From: Mycobacterium asiaticum
Lineage (GTDB): Bacteria; Actinomycetota; Actinomycetes; Mycobacteriales; Mycobacteriaceae
Direction of reading: 5' to 3'
DNA length: 33,085 nt
NCBI RefSeq assembly: GCF_001668675.1
Contig: NZ_LZKQ01000145.1
Span: 1 to 33,085 of the forward strand
Position numbers and translations under genes: made by a program
Shown: positions 7,403-18,456 of the stretch, in pieces
Layout: every line of letters starts with the position of its first letter
Numbering within the stretch: position 1 is the first letter of the stretch
Notes under the pieces: model-generated
What the model saw: only the letters and a program-made list of their open reading frames with translations
What the model was told of the DNA's origin: nothing
The model's database searches: none

Positions 7403-8330
7403 GTTGGCCGGCCGGCTCGTCCACCACGGTCGCCGCCCAGGCCAGCAGCCTCCGCCACAACCGATGCCGGCTCGACGCCATGTTGTGGCAGTGCGCGCTG
7501 CCCGACAGGATCACAGTCGTCAGGTCGGGGCTGTTGCGGTACATGGCGGCTTCGGCGCGCGGATCCGGCGAGACGTCAGTGGCGCCGTAGCCGATCAGGA
7601 CCGGCACGTCGATGGTGGCTGCGTGCTCGCTGACAATGCCGGGGATCATCGCAAGGCCGAACACACGCGGCACCACCGATTTCGTTGCGGCGGAATCGGC
7701 TTCGATGACGGCGGACGGCACGTCGGGCAGATGAAACCAGCTCTGCAGATCGTCGCGGGGGCCTTCGACGTACGGCGCCGACAGCGCGGCGAGGATCTCA
7801 CCGGCCAGCGCTGTCCGCCCCTGCGGCGTGGCGGCCCGGGCAATGAAGTCCGGGCTCAGATTCAGCGGCGCCACCTGCTTATTGGTGCACCCGAGTACCG
7901 CGAGCCCCGCATAGCTCGAATAGAGGGCTTGTTGGGTGATCGCCAGGTACCCGCCCAAAGAATGTGCGACGGCGACCACGGGCCGGTCGTCGCCCGTCAC
8001 GTCGGGCACTGCCGAGACGACCTCGGCGAGCGTGGCCGCGATGTGGGTGAAGTCGAAATCGCTTGTCGGTTTTGAACTCTCGCCCGTGCCCAACGGATCG
8101 ATCGTTAGGACCGAATAGCCGTTGCCGGCCGCGAAGTCGGCGAAGCTGTAGCCATAATGGCCCGGGACGTGCAAATCCCAGTAGTGCCTGCTGTAGGTGC
8201 CGCCGGGCAGGCAGCACAGGACGGCGCGCCCGCGGTCAGCAGTGCGCGCCGGATAGTAGGTCGCGGCCAGCGATGCCGGCTCCCCCAACGCTGCACTGAC
8301 ATCGAAGTCGATGCTCGATCCGGAGGTCAA
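7380..8330 (-). CDS. Alpha/beta hydrolase
   Basis: The protein has an alpha/beta-hydrolase fold with the oxyanion segment LPGGTYSRHYWD, the nucleophile elbow AHSLGG (Ser, an A-x-S-x-G variant of GxSxG), the acid in GYGATDVSPD and the catalytic His in SGSAHCHN. No signal peptide or membrane helix is seen. The start is uncertain: no ATG occurs in the N-terminal part, and the frame stays open into the upstream CD225 gene. TTG at 8330, 12 bp after that gene's stop, gives about 316 residues beginning LTSGSSIDFDVSAALGE and is a fair choice. The two genes probably form a unit read leftwards. Esterase or lipase-like activity is likely but the substrate is unknown. The 3' end overlaps the SMR gene. 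Confidence 0.8.
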   Translation of the reverse strand: MTSGSSIDFDVSAALGEPASLAATYYPARTADRGRAVLCCLPGGTYSRHYWDLHVPGHYGYSFADFAAGNGYSVLTIDPLGTGESSKPTSDFDFTHIAATLAEVVSAVPDVTGDDRPVVAVAHSLGGYLAITQQALYSSYAGLAVLGCTNKQVAPLNLSPDFIARAATPQGRTALAGEILAALSAPYVEGPRDDLQSWFHLPDVPSAVIEADSAATKSVVPRVFGLAMIPGIVSEHAATIDVPVLIGYGATDVSPDPRAEAAMYRNSPDLTTVILSGSAHCHNMASSRHRLWRRLLAWAATVVDEPAGQLSGRHRD

Positions 8331-8341
8331 CGCATCGACCG

Positions 8342-8809
8342 CTAGGAAACCCGCGAGCCCAGCCGACCCAGATAGAGCAGCCACATGATGCCGCCGAGCA
8401 CCGAGGCGACAATCGCCCACGTCTTCGCGGTATTGGACGCACTGGTCGCTTCGGCATAGCGGCCCTGTCCCCATAGCCCGTCCACCCTGGCGGCGTAGAC
8501 GGTCGCCACAATGCCCGGGATGGTGCACAGGAAAATAGTGATGATCGACCACACCAGGTAATTGCTCGGCTTGCCCGCCTGCCCGTATTGCCCGTATTGC
8601 CCCGGTGGCGGATAGGCGCCATAGGGTTGCGGCGAGGGCGGTGGGTAACCGCCGCCCGGCGGCGGGTAGCCCCCGCCCGGCGCCGGGTAGCCGTACGGCT
8701 GTTGCGGCTGCGGGGGTGGGTATCCGCCGCCTTGATAGGGCGGGTACTCCCCCGGCGAAGGCTCATAGCCTCCGTACGGCGAGTAGTTATCGGGCGGTGG
8801 ACCTGTCAT
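8342..8809 (-). CDS. CD225/dispanin-domain membrane protein with Pro/Gly/Tyr-rich N-terminus
   Basis: This 155-residue protein has a disordered N-terminal half built from repeated GGYPPP-type units (roughly residues 1-78), then a CD225/dispanin domain: KPSNYLVWSIITIFLCTIPGIVATVYAARVD forms the first membrane segment, GLWGQGRYAEATSASNTAKTWAI the loop, and VASVLGGIMWLLYL the second helix. In animals this family includes interferon-induced transmembrane proteins; bacterial members are inner-membrane proteins of unknown role. The ATG at 8809 has GGAG about 8 nt upstream. The gene lies 12 bp before the alpha/beta hydrolase on the same strand, so co-transcription is likely. Confidence 0.88.
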   Translation of the reverse strand: MTGPPPDNYSPYGGYEPSPGEYPPYQGGGYPPPQPQQPYGYPAPGGGYPPPGGGYPPPSPQPYGAYPPPGQYGQYGQAGKPSNYLVWSIITIFLCTIPGIVATVYAARVDGLWGQGRYAEATSASNTAKTWAIVASVLGGIMWLLYLGRLGSRVS

Positions 8810-8876
8810 GGCGACTCCGAACTGGAGTTAGCTGGAAAACGCGATCCATAACAGTGGCGCGGTGCGTCGGGGCCTG

Positions 8877-9180
8877 TCAATCCCCAGTTGGCGCTTCGCT
8901 ATCGAGCTCGGGCACCGGGCCGACCAGGAGTCGCTGGATCACCGGAGCGGCCCGGCGGCTGATTTCGTCGCGGCTGAGATCGGCAATCGGCGGATTGACC
9001 AGTATGTAGCGGGTGATCGCGAGACCGATGACAAACGATCCCGTCAAACCGGTGCGCTGCACCAGGTGGTCCGGCTCGCCGTAATCAGTTTGGGCGCAAC
9101 CTGTTCGGCGAACACCCTGGCGCAACGCCCCAGAAGCGATCGCTGCGCTGCCGATGGTGTTCGACGGCGTCGTCAGCCTG
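8877..9180 (-). pseudogene. TetR-family regulator remnant (C-terminal domain only, two frameshifts)
   Basis: Reading leftwards, the segment ending at 8877 gives LVQRTGLTGSFVIGLAITRY followed by ILVNPPIADLSRDEISRRAAPVIQ, a typical TetR ligand-domain C-terminus. Just upstream, SAAIASGALRQ is in the same frame, but the expected VFAEQVAPKLITA between them is in the next frame, so an extra base near 9110 and a missing base near 9085 nearly cancel out. The DNA-binding half, about 110 residues, is absent. The fragment lies directly behind the DHA2 efflux gene, whose repressor it may once have been. Apart from this, 8810-9172 contains no intact gene. Confidence 0.65.
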
Positions 9181-10645
9181 CGGGCCGAACAGCCCTGGTG
9201 CAGGGGTCTTGACACGCGTGATTGATCCCAGGCAACACCTGCGGTGTGATATCCGCGCCCGCACGGATGGTCGCAAACGCTGTGATCCCGCCCAGGACAC
9301 ACATTGCCGCTGTGATGAGTAGCGCCAACGAGTAACCGGGACCGAGTGCCTGCCCGGGGCCGGCGCTGATCCCCGCGGCCACCGGCAGCACTGCGACGGC
9401 CAATAATCCGGCGACCCTGGCGATGGCATTGTTGACCCCCGAAGCAGTGCCCGCATAGTTATCCGGGACGGCGGACAGGACTGCCGCGGTCAACGGCGCG
9501 ACGGTGATCGCCAGCCCCACGCCGAACACCACCACTGCCGGCAGCACCGCGCCCAAATAAGTTGCCCCAGGGACAATCCGGGCCATCAAAGCCAAGCCCA
9601 CCGCCGCCACGAGCGGGCCGACGGTCATCGGAACCCGGGGACCCGTGCGTTGCGCAACAGCGCCGGCACGCGGAGACCCGATCATGGTGATGATGGTGAT
9701 CGGTAACGTCGCAACTCCGGCCGCGAGCGCGGAATAGTGCATGCTTTGCTGCAACTGCAGAACCAACAAGAACAACGCGCCGCCGACGGCGGTGTAGACG
9801 GCCAACGTAGTCAGGTTTGCGCCAGTGAACTGCGCGGAGCGAAATAGCTTCGGCGGCAACAATGGTGCCGCCACTCGCCGCTCGATCAGCGGAAACGCCA
9901 CTAACCCCGCGGCGCCGACGATCGCCGCGCTCAGAACGCCGGCGGTCCAGCCACGAGCGGGAACCTCGATCAGCGCATACGTCAACCCGGCCAGGCCCAC
10001 GGCGATCGTCATCGTTCCCGCGAAGTCCGGACGGCCGGTGGCGGTCGGGTCACGTGACTCGCTGAGATGGCGCGCCGCGATCCAGCCCACCGCAGCGGCG
10101 AGCGGGATATTCAATAAGAACACCAGACGCCAGGACACCGCGTCGACCAGCCACCCGCCGATGAACGGACCGAGCGCCGTCGTCGCCCCGGACGCGCCGG
10201 CCCAGACTCCTACCGCACGACCCCGGTCCGCCTCGACGATGCCGGCGTCGATCAACGCGAGACTGCCCGGCACAAGTGCGGCGGCACCGACCCCCTGCAC
10301 CAGGCGGGCGCCGATCAGCCAGCCGATACCCGGAGCCAGACCGCAGGCGAGCGACGCGACGGTGAATATCGCCAGCCCGGCAACAAAGACCCGGCGGCGG
10401 CCATACCTGTCGCCGGCGGCGCCACCGGCGAGCAATAACGCGCTGAGTGTCAGCAGGTAGCCATCGAGAATCCACTGCTGATCGGGCAGGCCGGCATTGA
10501 AGTCCCGGCCAATCGCGGGAAGCGCGACGTTGACGACCGTGCCGTCCAGAAACGCGATGCCTGAGCCCAGGACCGTCGCGGCAAGCAGCCAGCGCGCACC
10601 GGCCGACGCCAACGGCAACTGACCCACCCCAGAATTGTGCGGCAC
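9173..10645 (-). CDS. DHA2-family (EmrB/QacA) MFS drug efflux transporter
   Basis: This protein of about 490 residues is a proton-driven major facilitator of the DHA2 branch with 14 expected membrane helices. Visible are the helix-1 motif LDGTVVNVALPAI, the cytosolic motif A GDRYGRRRVF, the LVQGVGAAALVPGSLALI and GPFIGGWLVDAVSWRLVFLLNIP segments (motif C region) and the SGVNNAIARVAGLLAVAVLP helix near the end. DHA2 proteins export amphiphilic drugs, dyes or lipids. A GTG at 10645 gives the longest form; a TTG nine codons in (10618) with GGGGTGGG upstream is an alternative. A decayed TetR fragment follows immediately, suggesting that local repression was lost. The gene is divergent from helR. 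Confidence 0.88.
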   Translation of the reverse strand: MPHNSGVGQLPLASAGARWLLAATVLGSGIAFLDGTVVNVALPAIGRDFNAGLPDQQWILDGYLLTLSALLLAGGAAGDRYGRRRVFVAGLAIFTVASLACGLAPGIGWLIGARLVQGVGAAALVPGSLALIDAGIVEADRGRAVGVWAGASGATTALGPFIGGWLVDAVSWRLVFLLNIPLAAAVGWIAARHLSESRDPTATGRPDFAGTMTIAVGLAGLTYALIEVPARGWTAGVLSAAIVGAAGLVAFPLIERRVAAPLLPPKLFRSAQFTGANLTTLAVYTAVGGALFLLVLQLQQSMHYSALAAGVATLPITIITMIGSPRAGAVAQRTGPRVPMTVGPLVAAVGLALMARIVPGATYLGAVLPAVVVFGVGLAITVAPLTAAVLSAVPDNYAGTASGVNNAIARVAGLLAVAVLPVAAGISAGPGQALGPGYSLALLITAAMCVLGGITAFATIRAGADITPQVLPGINHACQDPCTRAVRPAG

Positions 10646-10742
10646 GCGGCGGCGGCGATCATGCCCAGTCGGAACAAAAAGAAAGGGAAGCGGAGTTTAC
10701 TCATGCAATCTCCTGCGTCCCGGTCCACCATATCCCGGCACC

Positions 10743-10761
10743 GGGGGCTTGCGGCAAGGCC
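10743..10761 (+). promoter_or_regulatory. Rifamycin-associated element-like inverted repeat upstream of helR
   Basis: GGGGGCTTGCGGCAAGGCC is an imperfect inverted repeat centred on the G of CTTGC-G-GCAAG, 49-67 bp before the helR start. It resembles, from memory, the rifamycin-associated element found before rifamycin-inducible actinobacterial genes, including helR. A CACAAT hexamer at 10774-10779 is the best -10 candidate downstream. Confidence 0.7.
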
Positions 10762-10809
10762 AGGGTCGTACCGCACAATGGCTGGCCGGACCCCAGGGGG
10801 AATTGCGAA

Positions 10810-13011
10810 TTGCAGGAATCCACTACCAGCTACGAGCACGAGCTAGAGGCCGAGCAGGGCTACGTCGATGAGCTCTATCAACGGCTCGAGAACGAACGCG
10901 CGCAGGCGAAGGCTCGCTACCGCGACGCGTTGCGGGGCGACGGAACCAGCCCGATGGACCGCGACGTCGAGGTGCGGGCGCTGGCCAGGCGGATGACGCG
11001 GCTTGATGTCGCCGACGACGGGTTGTGTTTCGGGCGGCTGGACAGCGCGTCGGGAAAACGCTCTTACATCGGCCGCATCGGCCTGCTGGATGAGAACAAC
11101 GAGTACGAGCCCCTGCTGCTGGATTGGCGGGCGCCGGCGGCGCGGGCGTTCTACACCGCTACCGCCGCGCACCCGGAGGACATGCGGCGGCGCCGACAGT
11201 TCCACACCCGCGGCCATCGCGTCGTCGATTTCACCGACGAGGTCCTCGGTCGCACCGAAGCCGGTGACCAGCTCGCAGGTTCCAGCGACGCCGCCCTGCT
11301 GGCCGCGGTCAACGCGCCCCGCGGTGACGGCATGCGCGACATCGTGGCAACCATCCAGGCCGAACAGGACGAGATCATCCGGCTCGACCACTCGGGCGTA
11401 CTGGTGATCGAAGGGGGGCCCGGCACCGGCAAGACTGTCGTGGCGCTGCATCGCGTCGCCTACCTGCTCTACACCCAGCGGGAGCGGATGGAACGGCACG
11501 GCGTGCTGGTGATCGGGCCCAACCCGGCGTTCTTGAACCACATCAGCCGGGTGCTGCCGTCGCTGGGTGAATCCACCGTGGTGTTCATGACCACCGGCGA
11601 CCTGGTACCCGGTCTGCGCGCCACGGCCGAGGACGAGCCCGGCGTCGTCCGCCTGAAAGGTTCGCTGCAGATCCTGGACGTGCTCGCCGCGGCCATCGCC
11701 GACCGCCAACGGCTACCCGAGGATCCGTTGCGCGTCAAACTGTCCGACGTCGAGCTGCGGATCGACGCCGAGACGGCGCAGTGGGCCAGGGAGGAAGCGC
11801 GCGCCACCAAGCTCCCCCACAACGCCGCCCGGGTGGCATTCACCGACATCATCACGTGGGTGCTCACCGAGCGCGCCATCGGCAAGATCGGCCGCGGCTG
11901 GCTGACCCGGTCCGACCGGAACGCCTGGGAGAAACTTCGCGACGAGTTGATCGAGGAACTCGCGGAGAACGACGCATTCACCGCCGCGCTGGACGAGTTG
12001 TGGCCGATCCTGACCCCGGAAGAGTTGTTGTCCGGACTGCTCGCATCCCCCGAACGGCTGGAGGCCGCGGGCGCCGACCCGGCGTTGTTCCGCGAGGTCG
12101 GCGACGCCTGGACGGTGTCGGACGTCCCGTTGCTCGACGAGCTCACCGACCTGCTCGGCATCGACAAGGTGTCCAGTGAGCGAGCCCGGCTGCAGGCCGA
12201 GCAGGAACAGCGCGAAGAGGCGGCGTACGCGGCCGGCGTGCTCGATTTGATGGTCAGCCGCGAGGACCTGATGGACGACGAGGATCAGCTGCTGGCCCAG
12301 GACCTGCTCTACGGGGAGGACCTCGCCGAACGATTCGTCGAACGCGACACCCGAGAATTATCTGAACGTGCTGCCGCAGAACGGGATTGGACCTACCGGC
12401 ACATCGTCGTCGACGAGGCGCAGGAACTCTCCGAAATGGACTGGCGGGTCTTGATGCGGCGCTGTCCGGCACGCTCGTTCACGGTGGTCGGCGATCTCGC
12501 CCAGCGCCGGTCCGCAGCCGGGGCGACGTCCTGGGAGACCGTGCTGAAGCCCTACGTGCCGGGCCGGTGGGTCTATCGGCCGCTGTCGGTGAACTACCGG
12601 ACCCCCGCGGAGATCATGGCGATCGCCGCCGCGTTGCTGGCCGAGTATGCGCCCGCCGTCGAGCCACCGGAATCGGTGCGCGCATGCGGCGTCAAGCCTT
12701 GGTCCCGGCGGGTCAGCGACGACGAATTATCCTCCGCGGTAGACGAATTCGTCCGCGACGAAGCCCGCCGGGAGGGCACCAGCGCCGTGATCGGGCCGCC
12801 GGACGTGCCCGGCGCGGTGGCCCCTTCGGAGACCAAGGGCCTGGAGTTCGACGCCGTCCTGGTGGTGGACCCGCAACGCATCCTGTCCGAGAGCCCGCGC
12901 GGCGCCGCCGAACTGTACGTCGCCCTCACCCGCGCCACCCAACGCCTCGGCGTCCTGCATCGCGATCCGTTGCCGCCGGCGCTCAGCGGACTAAAGGCGC
13001 GGGATTCATAG
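10810..13011 (+). CDS. helR: HelR, RNA polymerase-recycling ATPase (rifamycin resistance)
   Basis: This 733-residue protein is a superfamily-1 helicase-like ATPase of the HelD/HelR group. An N-terminal helical arm (residues 1-45, YEHELEAEQGYVDELYQRLE) would reach into the RNA polymerase secondary channel. Then come the Q motif region QAEQDEIIR (183-191), Walker A GGPGTGKT (202-209), a long insertion typical of the primary-channel domain (about 290-500), the Walker B box DEAQEL (535-540), GDLAQR, VNYRTPAEI, and the C-terminal motifs ETKGLEFDAVLVVD and YVALTRATQRLGVLH. HelR frees stalled RNA polymerase and displaces bound rifamycin; it is known in M. abscessus and Streptomyces and absent from M. 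tuberculosis. The start is a TTG at 10810 with GGGGGAA 7-8 nt upstream. The element at 10743-10761 suggests induction by rifamycins. Confidence 0.92.
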   Translation: MQESTTSYEHELEAEQGYVDELYQRLENERAQAKARYRDALRGDGTSPMDRDVEVRALARRMTRLDVADDGLCFGRLDSASGKRSYIGRIGLLDENNEYEPLLLDWRAPAARAFYTATAAHPEDMRRRRQFHTRGHRVVDFTDEVLGRTEAGDQLAGSSDAALLAAVNAPRGDGMRDIVATIQAEQDEIIRLDHSGVLVIEGGPGTGKTVVALHRVAYLLYTQRERMERHGVLVIGPNPAFLNHISRVLPSLGESTVVFMTTGDLVPGLRATAEDEPGVVRLKGSLQILDVLAAAIADRQRLPEDPLRVKLSDVELRIDAETAQWAREEARATKLPHNAARVAFTDIITWVLTERAIGKIGRGWLTRSDRNAWEKLRDELIEELAENDAFTAALDELWPILTPEELLSGLLASPERLEAAGADPALFREVGDAWTVSDVPLLDELTDLLGIDKVSSERARLQAEQEQREEAAYAAGVLDLMVSREDLMDDEDQLLAQDLLYGEDLAERFVERDTRELSERAAAERDWTYRHIVVDEAQELSEMDWRVLMRRCPARSFTVVGDLAQRRSAAGATSWETVLKPYVPGRWVYRPLSVNYRTPAEIMAIAAALLAEYAPAVEPPESVRACGVKPWSRRVSDDELSSAVDEFVRDEARREGTSAVIGPPDVPGAVAPSETKGLEFDAVLVVDPQRILSESPRGAAELYVALTRATQRLGVLHRDPLPPALSGLKARDS

Positions 13012-13110
13012 CTGGCGTTCACTTGTTCGGACGGCATTTCCAGTTCGGGTGTGCAAACATCGCAACGGGACTTCGGTGCGGTATTGGCGACATTCAGGGA
13101 GGGACTCACG

Positions 13111-15615
<2,505 letters not shown>

Positions 15616-15632
15616 CGGCCGACGGCAAGGGT

Positions 15633-15911
15633 CTAGACGTCCTCGCGCGCGACGTACACCGTGACGTAACCGATCGGGATGCCGGTCCTGGCCGCGATGC
15701 ACTTACGCGCCGCCAACTCCACCGCGGCCCGCCGACCGGCCCGGACGACCCCACCCACCTCGGGGATCCGGATCAGCCATCCTTCGGCGTCGCGGGTGAC
15801 TTCGATATCGAAGCACTGGCCGACCGACAGGCAATGCAGGTGACGAGGGAACCGCTGGGCACGACCGCTGCGTAACGAATGTGAGCGACGCAGTGTGGGC
15901 TGGAGAGACAT
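15633..15911 (-). CDS. Small HicB-like protein
   Basis: This 92-residue protein has a C-terminal domain of about 55 residues (FDIEVTRDAEGWLIRIPEVG followed by GVVRAGRRAAVELAARKCIA) with the beta-strand/helix pattern of HicB-type antitoxins and their stand-alone actinobacterial relatives. The first 35 residues are Arg/Ser-rich and poorly structured. No HicA toxin gene is adjacent, so a toxin-antitoxin role is not supported. The ATG at 15911 has AGGAAAG 6 nt upstream; the open frame continues to 15947 but lacks a better site. It converges on glgP with a 17-bp gap. Confidence 0.65.
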   Translation of the reverse strand: MSLQPTLRRSHSLRSGRAQRFPRHLHCLSVGQCFDIEVTRDAEGWLIRIPEVGGVVRAGRRAAVELAARKCIAARTGIPIGYVTVYVAREDV

Positions 15912-16065
15912 GGTTGCTTTCCTGAGTCGATGACGGACCGCGGGCAAGAATAATGCGACTCCTGAGCAAAACCTAATCGTCGTAGCGGGCCGCCCAGAAC
16001 CGCAGGTCTATGCTTGGGCCTCGCCACCCGCCCCACCGCTACCAGCAGGGCCTAAGGAGGTCACA

Positions 16066-16812
16066 GTGCCGGTCGTTCTGGTGCACGGCAACCCCGAGAC
16101 CGAAGCGATTTGGGGTCCGTTGGTGCAAGCGCTCGGCCGCGCGGATGTGGTGCGGTTGTCGCCGCCTGGTTTCGGCGCGCCACTGCCCGACGATTTCCCG
16201 GCGACGTTTCTGGCCTACCGTGACTGGCTCGAGGGCGAGCTGGAACAAATTTCCGGCCCGATCGACCTGGTCGGTCACGACTGGGGCGGTGGCCACGTCG
16301 TCAACGCGGTGATGCATCGCCCCGAGCTGGTCCGGAGCTGGGTCAGCGACGTAGTCGGCCTCTTTGATCCCGACTACGTATGGCATGACATGGCGCAGAT
16401 CTGGCAAACACCGGGCGCGGGTGAAGAGCTGATCGAGACCATGATGGCCGGGACCGTCGAGGACCGCGCGGAGCAGCTGACCGGGCTGGGCATCACGCCC
16501 GACATCGCCACCTCGCTCGCGCAGGCGCAGGGCCCGGAGATGGGCCGGGCCATTCTGTCGCTCTATCGCTCGGCCCGGCAACCGGCGATGGCGGAGGCCG
16601 GTCACGCGCTGCCGAATGCCGCGATACGCCCGGGCCTGTCGATACTGGCAACCGAGGACGGCTACGTCGGATCAGGCACGATCCGTGGCCGCGCCGCAGG
16701 GCGCGCCGGAGCACGCACAGAGGTGCTCGACGGGCTCGGGCATTGGTGGATGGTGCAGGACCCGGCCCGCGGCGCCGAGGTGCTCACGCGGTTCTGGGCG
16801 ACGCTCGACTAG
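16066..16812 (+). CDS. Alpha/beta hydrolase with Asp nucleophile
   Basis: This 248-residue alpha/beta-fold enzyme carries HGNPE (oxyanion strand, 7-11), the nucleophile elbow VGHDWGGG with Asp72 in place of Ser, and a C-terminal GLGHWWMVQ bearing the likely catalytic His. An Asp nucleophile points to an epoxide hydrolase- or haloalkane dehalogenase-like mechanism rather than an esterase; no halide-binding Trp pair is clear beyond the Trp next to the nucleophile. The GTG at 16066 has AAGGAGG 5 nt upstream, one of the best ribosome sites in the window. The stop codon is shared through a CTAG palindrome with the convergent small gene on the other strand. Confidence 0.87.
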   Translation: MPVVLVHGNPETEAIWGPLVQALGRADVVRLSPPGFGAPLPDDFPATFLAYRDWLEGELEQISGPIDLVGHDWGGGHVVNAVMHRPELVRSWVSDVVGLFDPDYVWHDMAQIWQTPGAGEELIETMMAGTVEDRAEQLTGLGITPDIATSLAQAQGPEMGRAILSLYRSARQPAMAEAGHALPNAAIRPGLSILATEDGYVGSGTIRGRAAGRAGARTEVLDGLGHWWMVQDPARGAEVLTRFWATLD

Positions 16813-17018
16813 CTGGTTTCCCGCTCTTCGTTGCGGGCGGCCTCGGCTTCCGAGCGACCTTTCCCTGCGGTTCGACGGTGATCGCTGGCCGCGTCGTCAT
16901 GCAGATCTGTGTTGCGGCTGGGCTTGGCGCGGGCGGCCCACTCATGGCCCTCGGCGACCTGCTCGTTCAACTCGGCCGCGCGATCGCCCGCCTCTTGATC
17001 GCGTCCTTCATCCGACAT
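16809..17018 (-). CDS. Small charged hydrophilic protein, unknown function
   Basis: This 69-residue protein (MSDEGRDQEAGDRAAELNEQ onward) is very rich in Asp, Glu, Arg and Ala with no hydrophobic core, so it is probably disordered or helical and soluble. I do not recognise a named family. The ATG at 17018 is preferred over the longer frame to 17051 because the charged composition begins there. Its stop and that of the convergent hydrolase overlap in the 4-bp CTAG at 16809-16812, and it lies 45 bp after the P450 gene end, read leftwards after it. Confidence 0.6.
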   Translation of the reverse strand: MSDEGRDQEAGDRAAELNEQVAEGHEWAARAKPSRNTDLHDDAASDHRRTAGKGRSEAEAARNEERETS

Positions 17019-17063
17019 GCCCCACGGAATAACCGCGCGGCGTCCTCCCAAACACGAGACTGC

Positions 17064-18392
17064 TTATCGAACGGCCAGTTCCAGCCGGTCCAACCGGCGC
17101 ACCAAAATACTGGGCAGCCACTGTCCCACGTCGGCCGCCTCGATCCAGCTGGTGCGTTCCAGCAACATCCGGAAGACGATCTGCGCCTCTAACCGCGCCA
17201 AGGCGGCACCGATGCAGAAGTGCACACCCCGGCCGAAAGTGACGTGCCCCTTGGCGCCGGAGCGGTCGAGCCGGAATTCATCGGGTGCGTCGAACTGTGC
17301 GGGATCGCGGTTGGCCGCCCCCCACATCAGCAACAGATGAGAGTTCGCCTCGACCGGCACGCCACCCAGGGTCGTGTCGCGCCATACGTGGCGATAGTGC
17401 CCCCGGAACGGCGGCTCGTAGCGCAGCGCTTCTTCGATGAAGGCGTTGAGCAACTCCGGATTCCGCCGCAACTGCTCTTGAATCTTCGGGCGGTCGGCGA
17501 GTATCCACGCGGCACTGCCCAATAACGACGCCGTTGATTCGCCGGCGGCGCTGAACAGGGTCAGCATGATGCCCATTGCGACGGTTTGGTCGACTTCACC
17601 GGACGCATAGCGAGCGGCCATGTCAGGAATCAGCCCGGATTCAGTTGCCGGGTCAGCCTTTTCGAAGTGTTCCAAGACGTAGGTGGACAGCTCGAATGCG
17701 GCCAGGCCGGCTGTTTCGAGCTGAGCCTGGGTCACGACGCCATCGAGCAACGTCGTAGTTGCGAAGCCGAGTCGAATCAACTTGTCGACATCGGTCTGGG
17801 GCAGGCCCAGCAACTTGGCGACCACCATCATCGGTAGGCGGTTCGCCAGAGCGCCCATCCATTCGATCCGCCCGGCGTGCAGATTCTCGGTCCAAAGCCG
17901 CTCGGCGAGCTCGCCCGCGAATTCTTCGATGACGCGGACGCGCTTGGCGGACAAGTGTGGCAGCAGGATCTTGCGGTGCGCCGCATGGATCGGGTCGTCG
18001 GCGGTCGCCAACGCATGGCTCGGGCTACCCGGCTCCATCATGTCGAACGGAGCGACGGTCCCGTCCTCGCGGTAGACGATGGTCGCGGTGAGATTGGACG
18101 AGAAGTCGTCGACCCGGCTCACGGCGTCGATCAGCGCATCCCAACCGCAAACCGCGAAGAACGCCGAATCGCCGACGCGGTGCACCGGCGCCTCGGCGCG
18201 CATGCGCTCGTACAGCGGATAGGGATCCTGCAGCGCGTCCGCGCCGAAGAAGTTCACTGGGTCGTCCAGTACCGCCACGTACTCAGGCTGGACAGCAATT
18301 TGCGCCTGGTCAACGGTGGTCCATGAAGTTGATAACGACCACAAGCTCACCATGCCGGTTGCCAAATCGCTTGCACCGCATGACCTGCGCAT
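17064..18392 (-). CDS. cyp144: Cytochrome P450, CYP144 family
   Basis: This 442-residue soluble P450 has the I-helix oxygen-binding motif SAAGEST, the ExxR helix motif EEALR, the RDPAQFDAPDEFRLDR meander and the haem loop FGRGVHFCIGAALAR with Cys393 as axial ligand. Several stretches, such as DPYPLYERMRA, CGWDA, DFSSNLTAT, ANRLPMMVVAKLLGL and RYEPPFRGHYRHVW, agree with my memory of M. tuberculosis CYP144, whose N-terminus MRRS is also shared. The natural substrate of CYP144 is not established. The ATG at 18392 gives the full-length form; an ATG 13 codons in (18353) could give a shorter one, and CYP144 in M. tuberculosis is reported to be made from alternative transcripts. It is divergent from a TetR gene, as in M. 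tuberculosis. Confidence 0.92.
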   Translation of the reverse strand: MRRSCGASDLATGMVSLWSLSTSWTTVDQAQIAVQPEYVAVLDDPVNFFGADALQDPYPLYERMRAEAPVHRVGDSAFFAVCGWDALIDAVSRVDDFSSNLTATIVYREDGTVAPFDMMEPGSPSHALATADDPIHAAHRKILLPHLSAKRVRVIEEFAGELAERLWTENLHAGRIEWMGALANRLPMMVVAKLLGLPQTDVDKLIRLGFATTTLLDGVVTQAQLETAGLAAFELSTYVLEHFEKADPATESGLIPDMAARYASGEVDQTVAMGIMLTLFSAAGESTASLLGSAAWILADRPKIQEQLRRNPELLNAFIEEALRYEPPFRGHYRHVWRDTTLGGVPVEANSHLLLMWGAANRDPAQFDAPDEFRLDRSGAKGHVTFGRGVHFCIGAALARLEAQIVFRMLLERTSWIEAADVGQWLPSILVRRLDRLELAVR

Positions 18393-18456
18393 TTAAGTGA
18401 GAAATTAATAGCCGAATGTCTCAGGATGCGAAACCCTTGCAAGCCCGGCGCGGCGG

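Noticed and set aside
10450..10839. Minus-strand 129-residue frame across the helR promoter
   Set aside because: It lies out of frame over the efflux gene and the regulatory gap, with no recognisable domain or ribosome site.
15633..15911. HicAB toxin-antitoxin pair
   Set aside because: Only a HicB-like protein is seen; no HicA-like ORF is adjacent.
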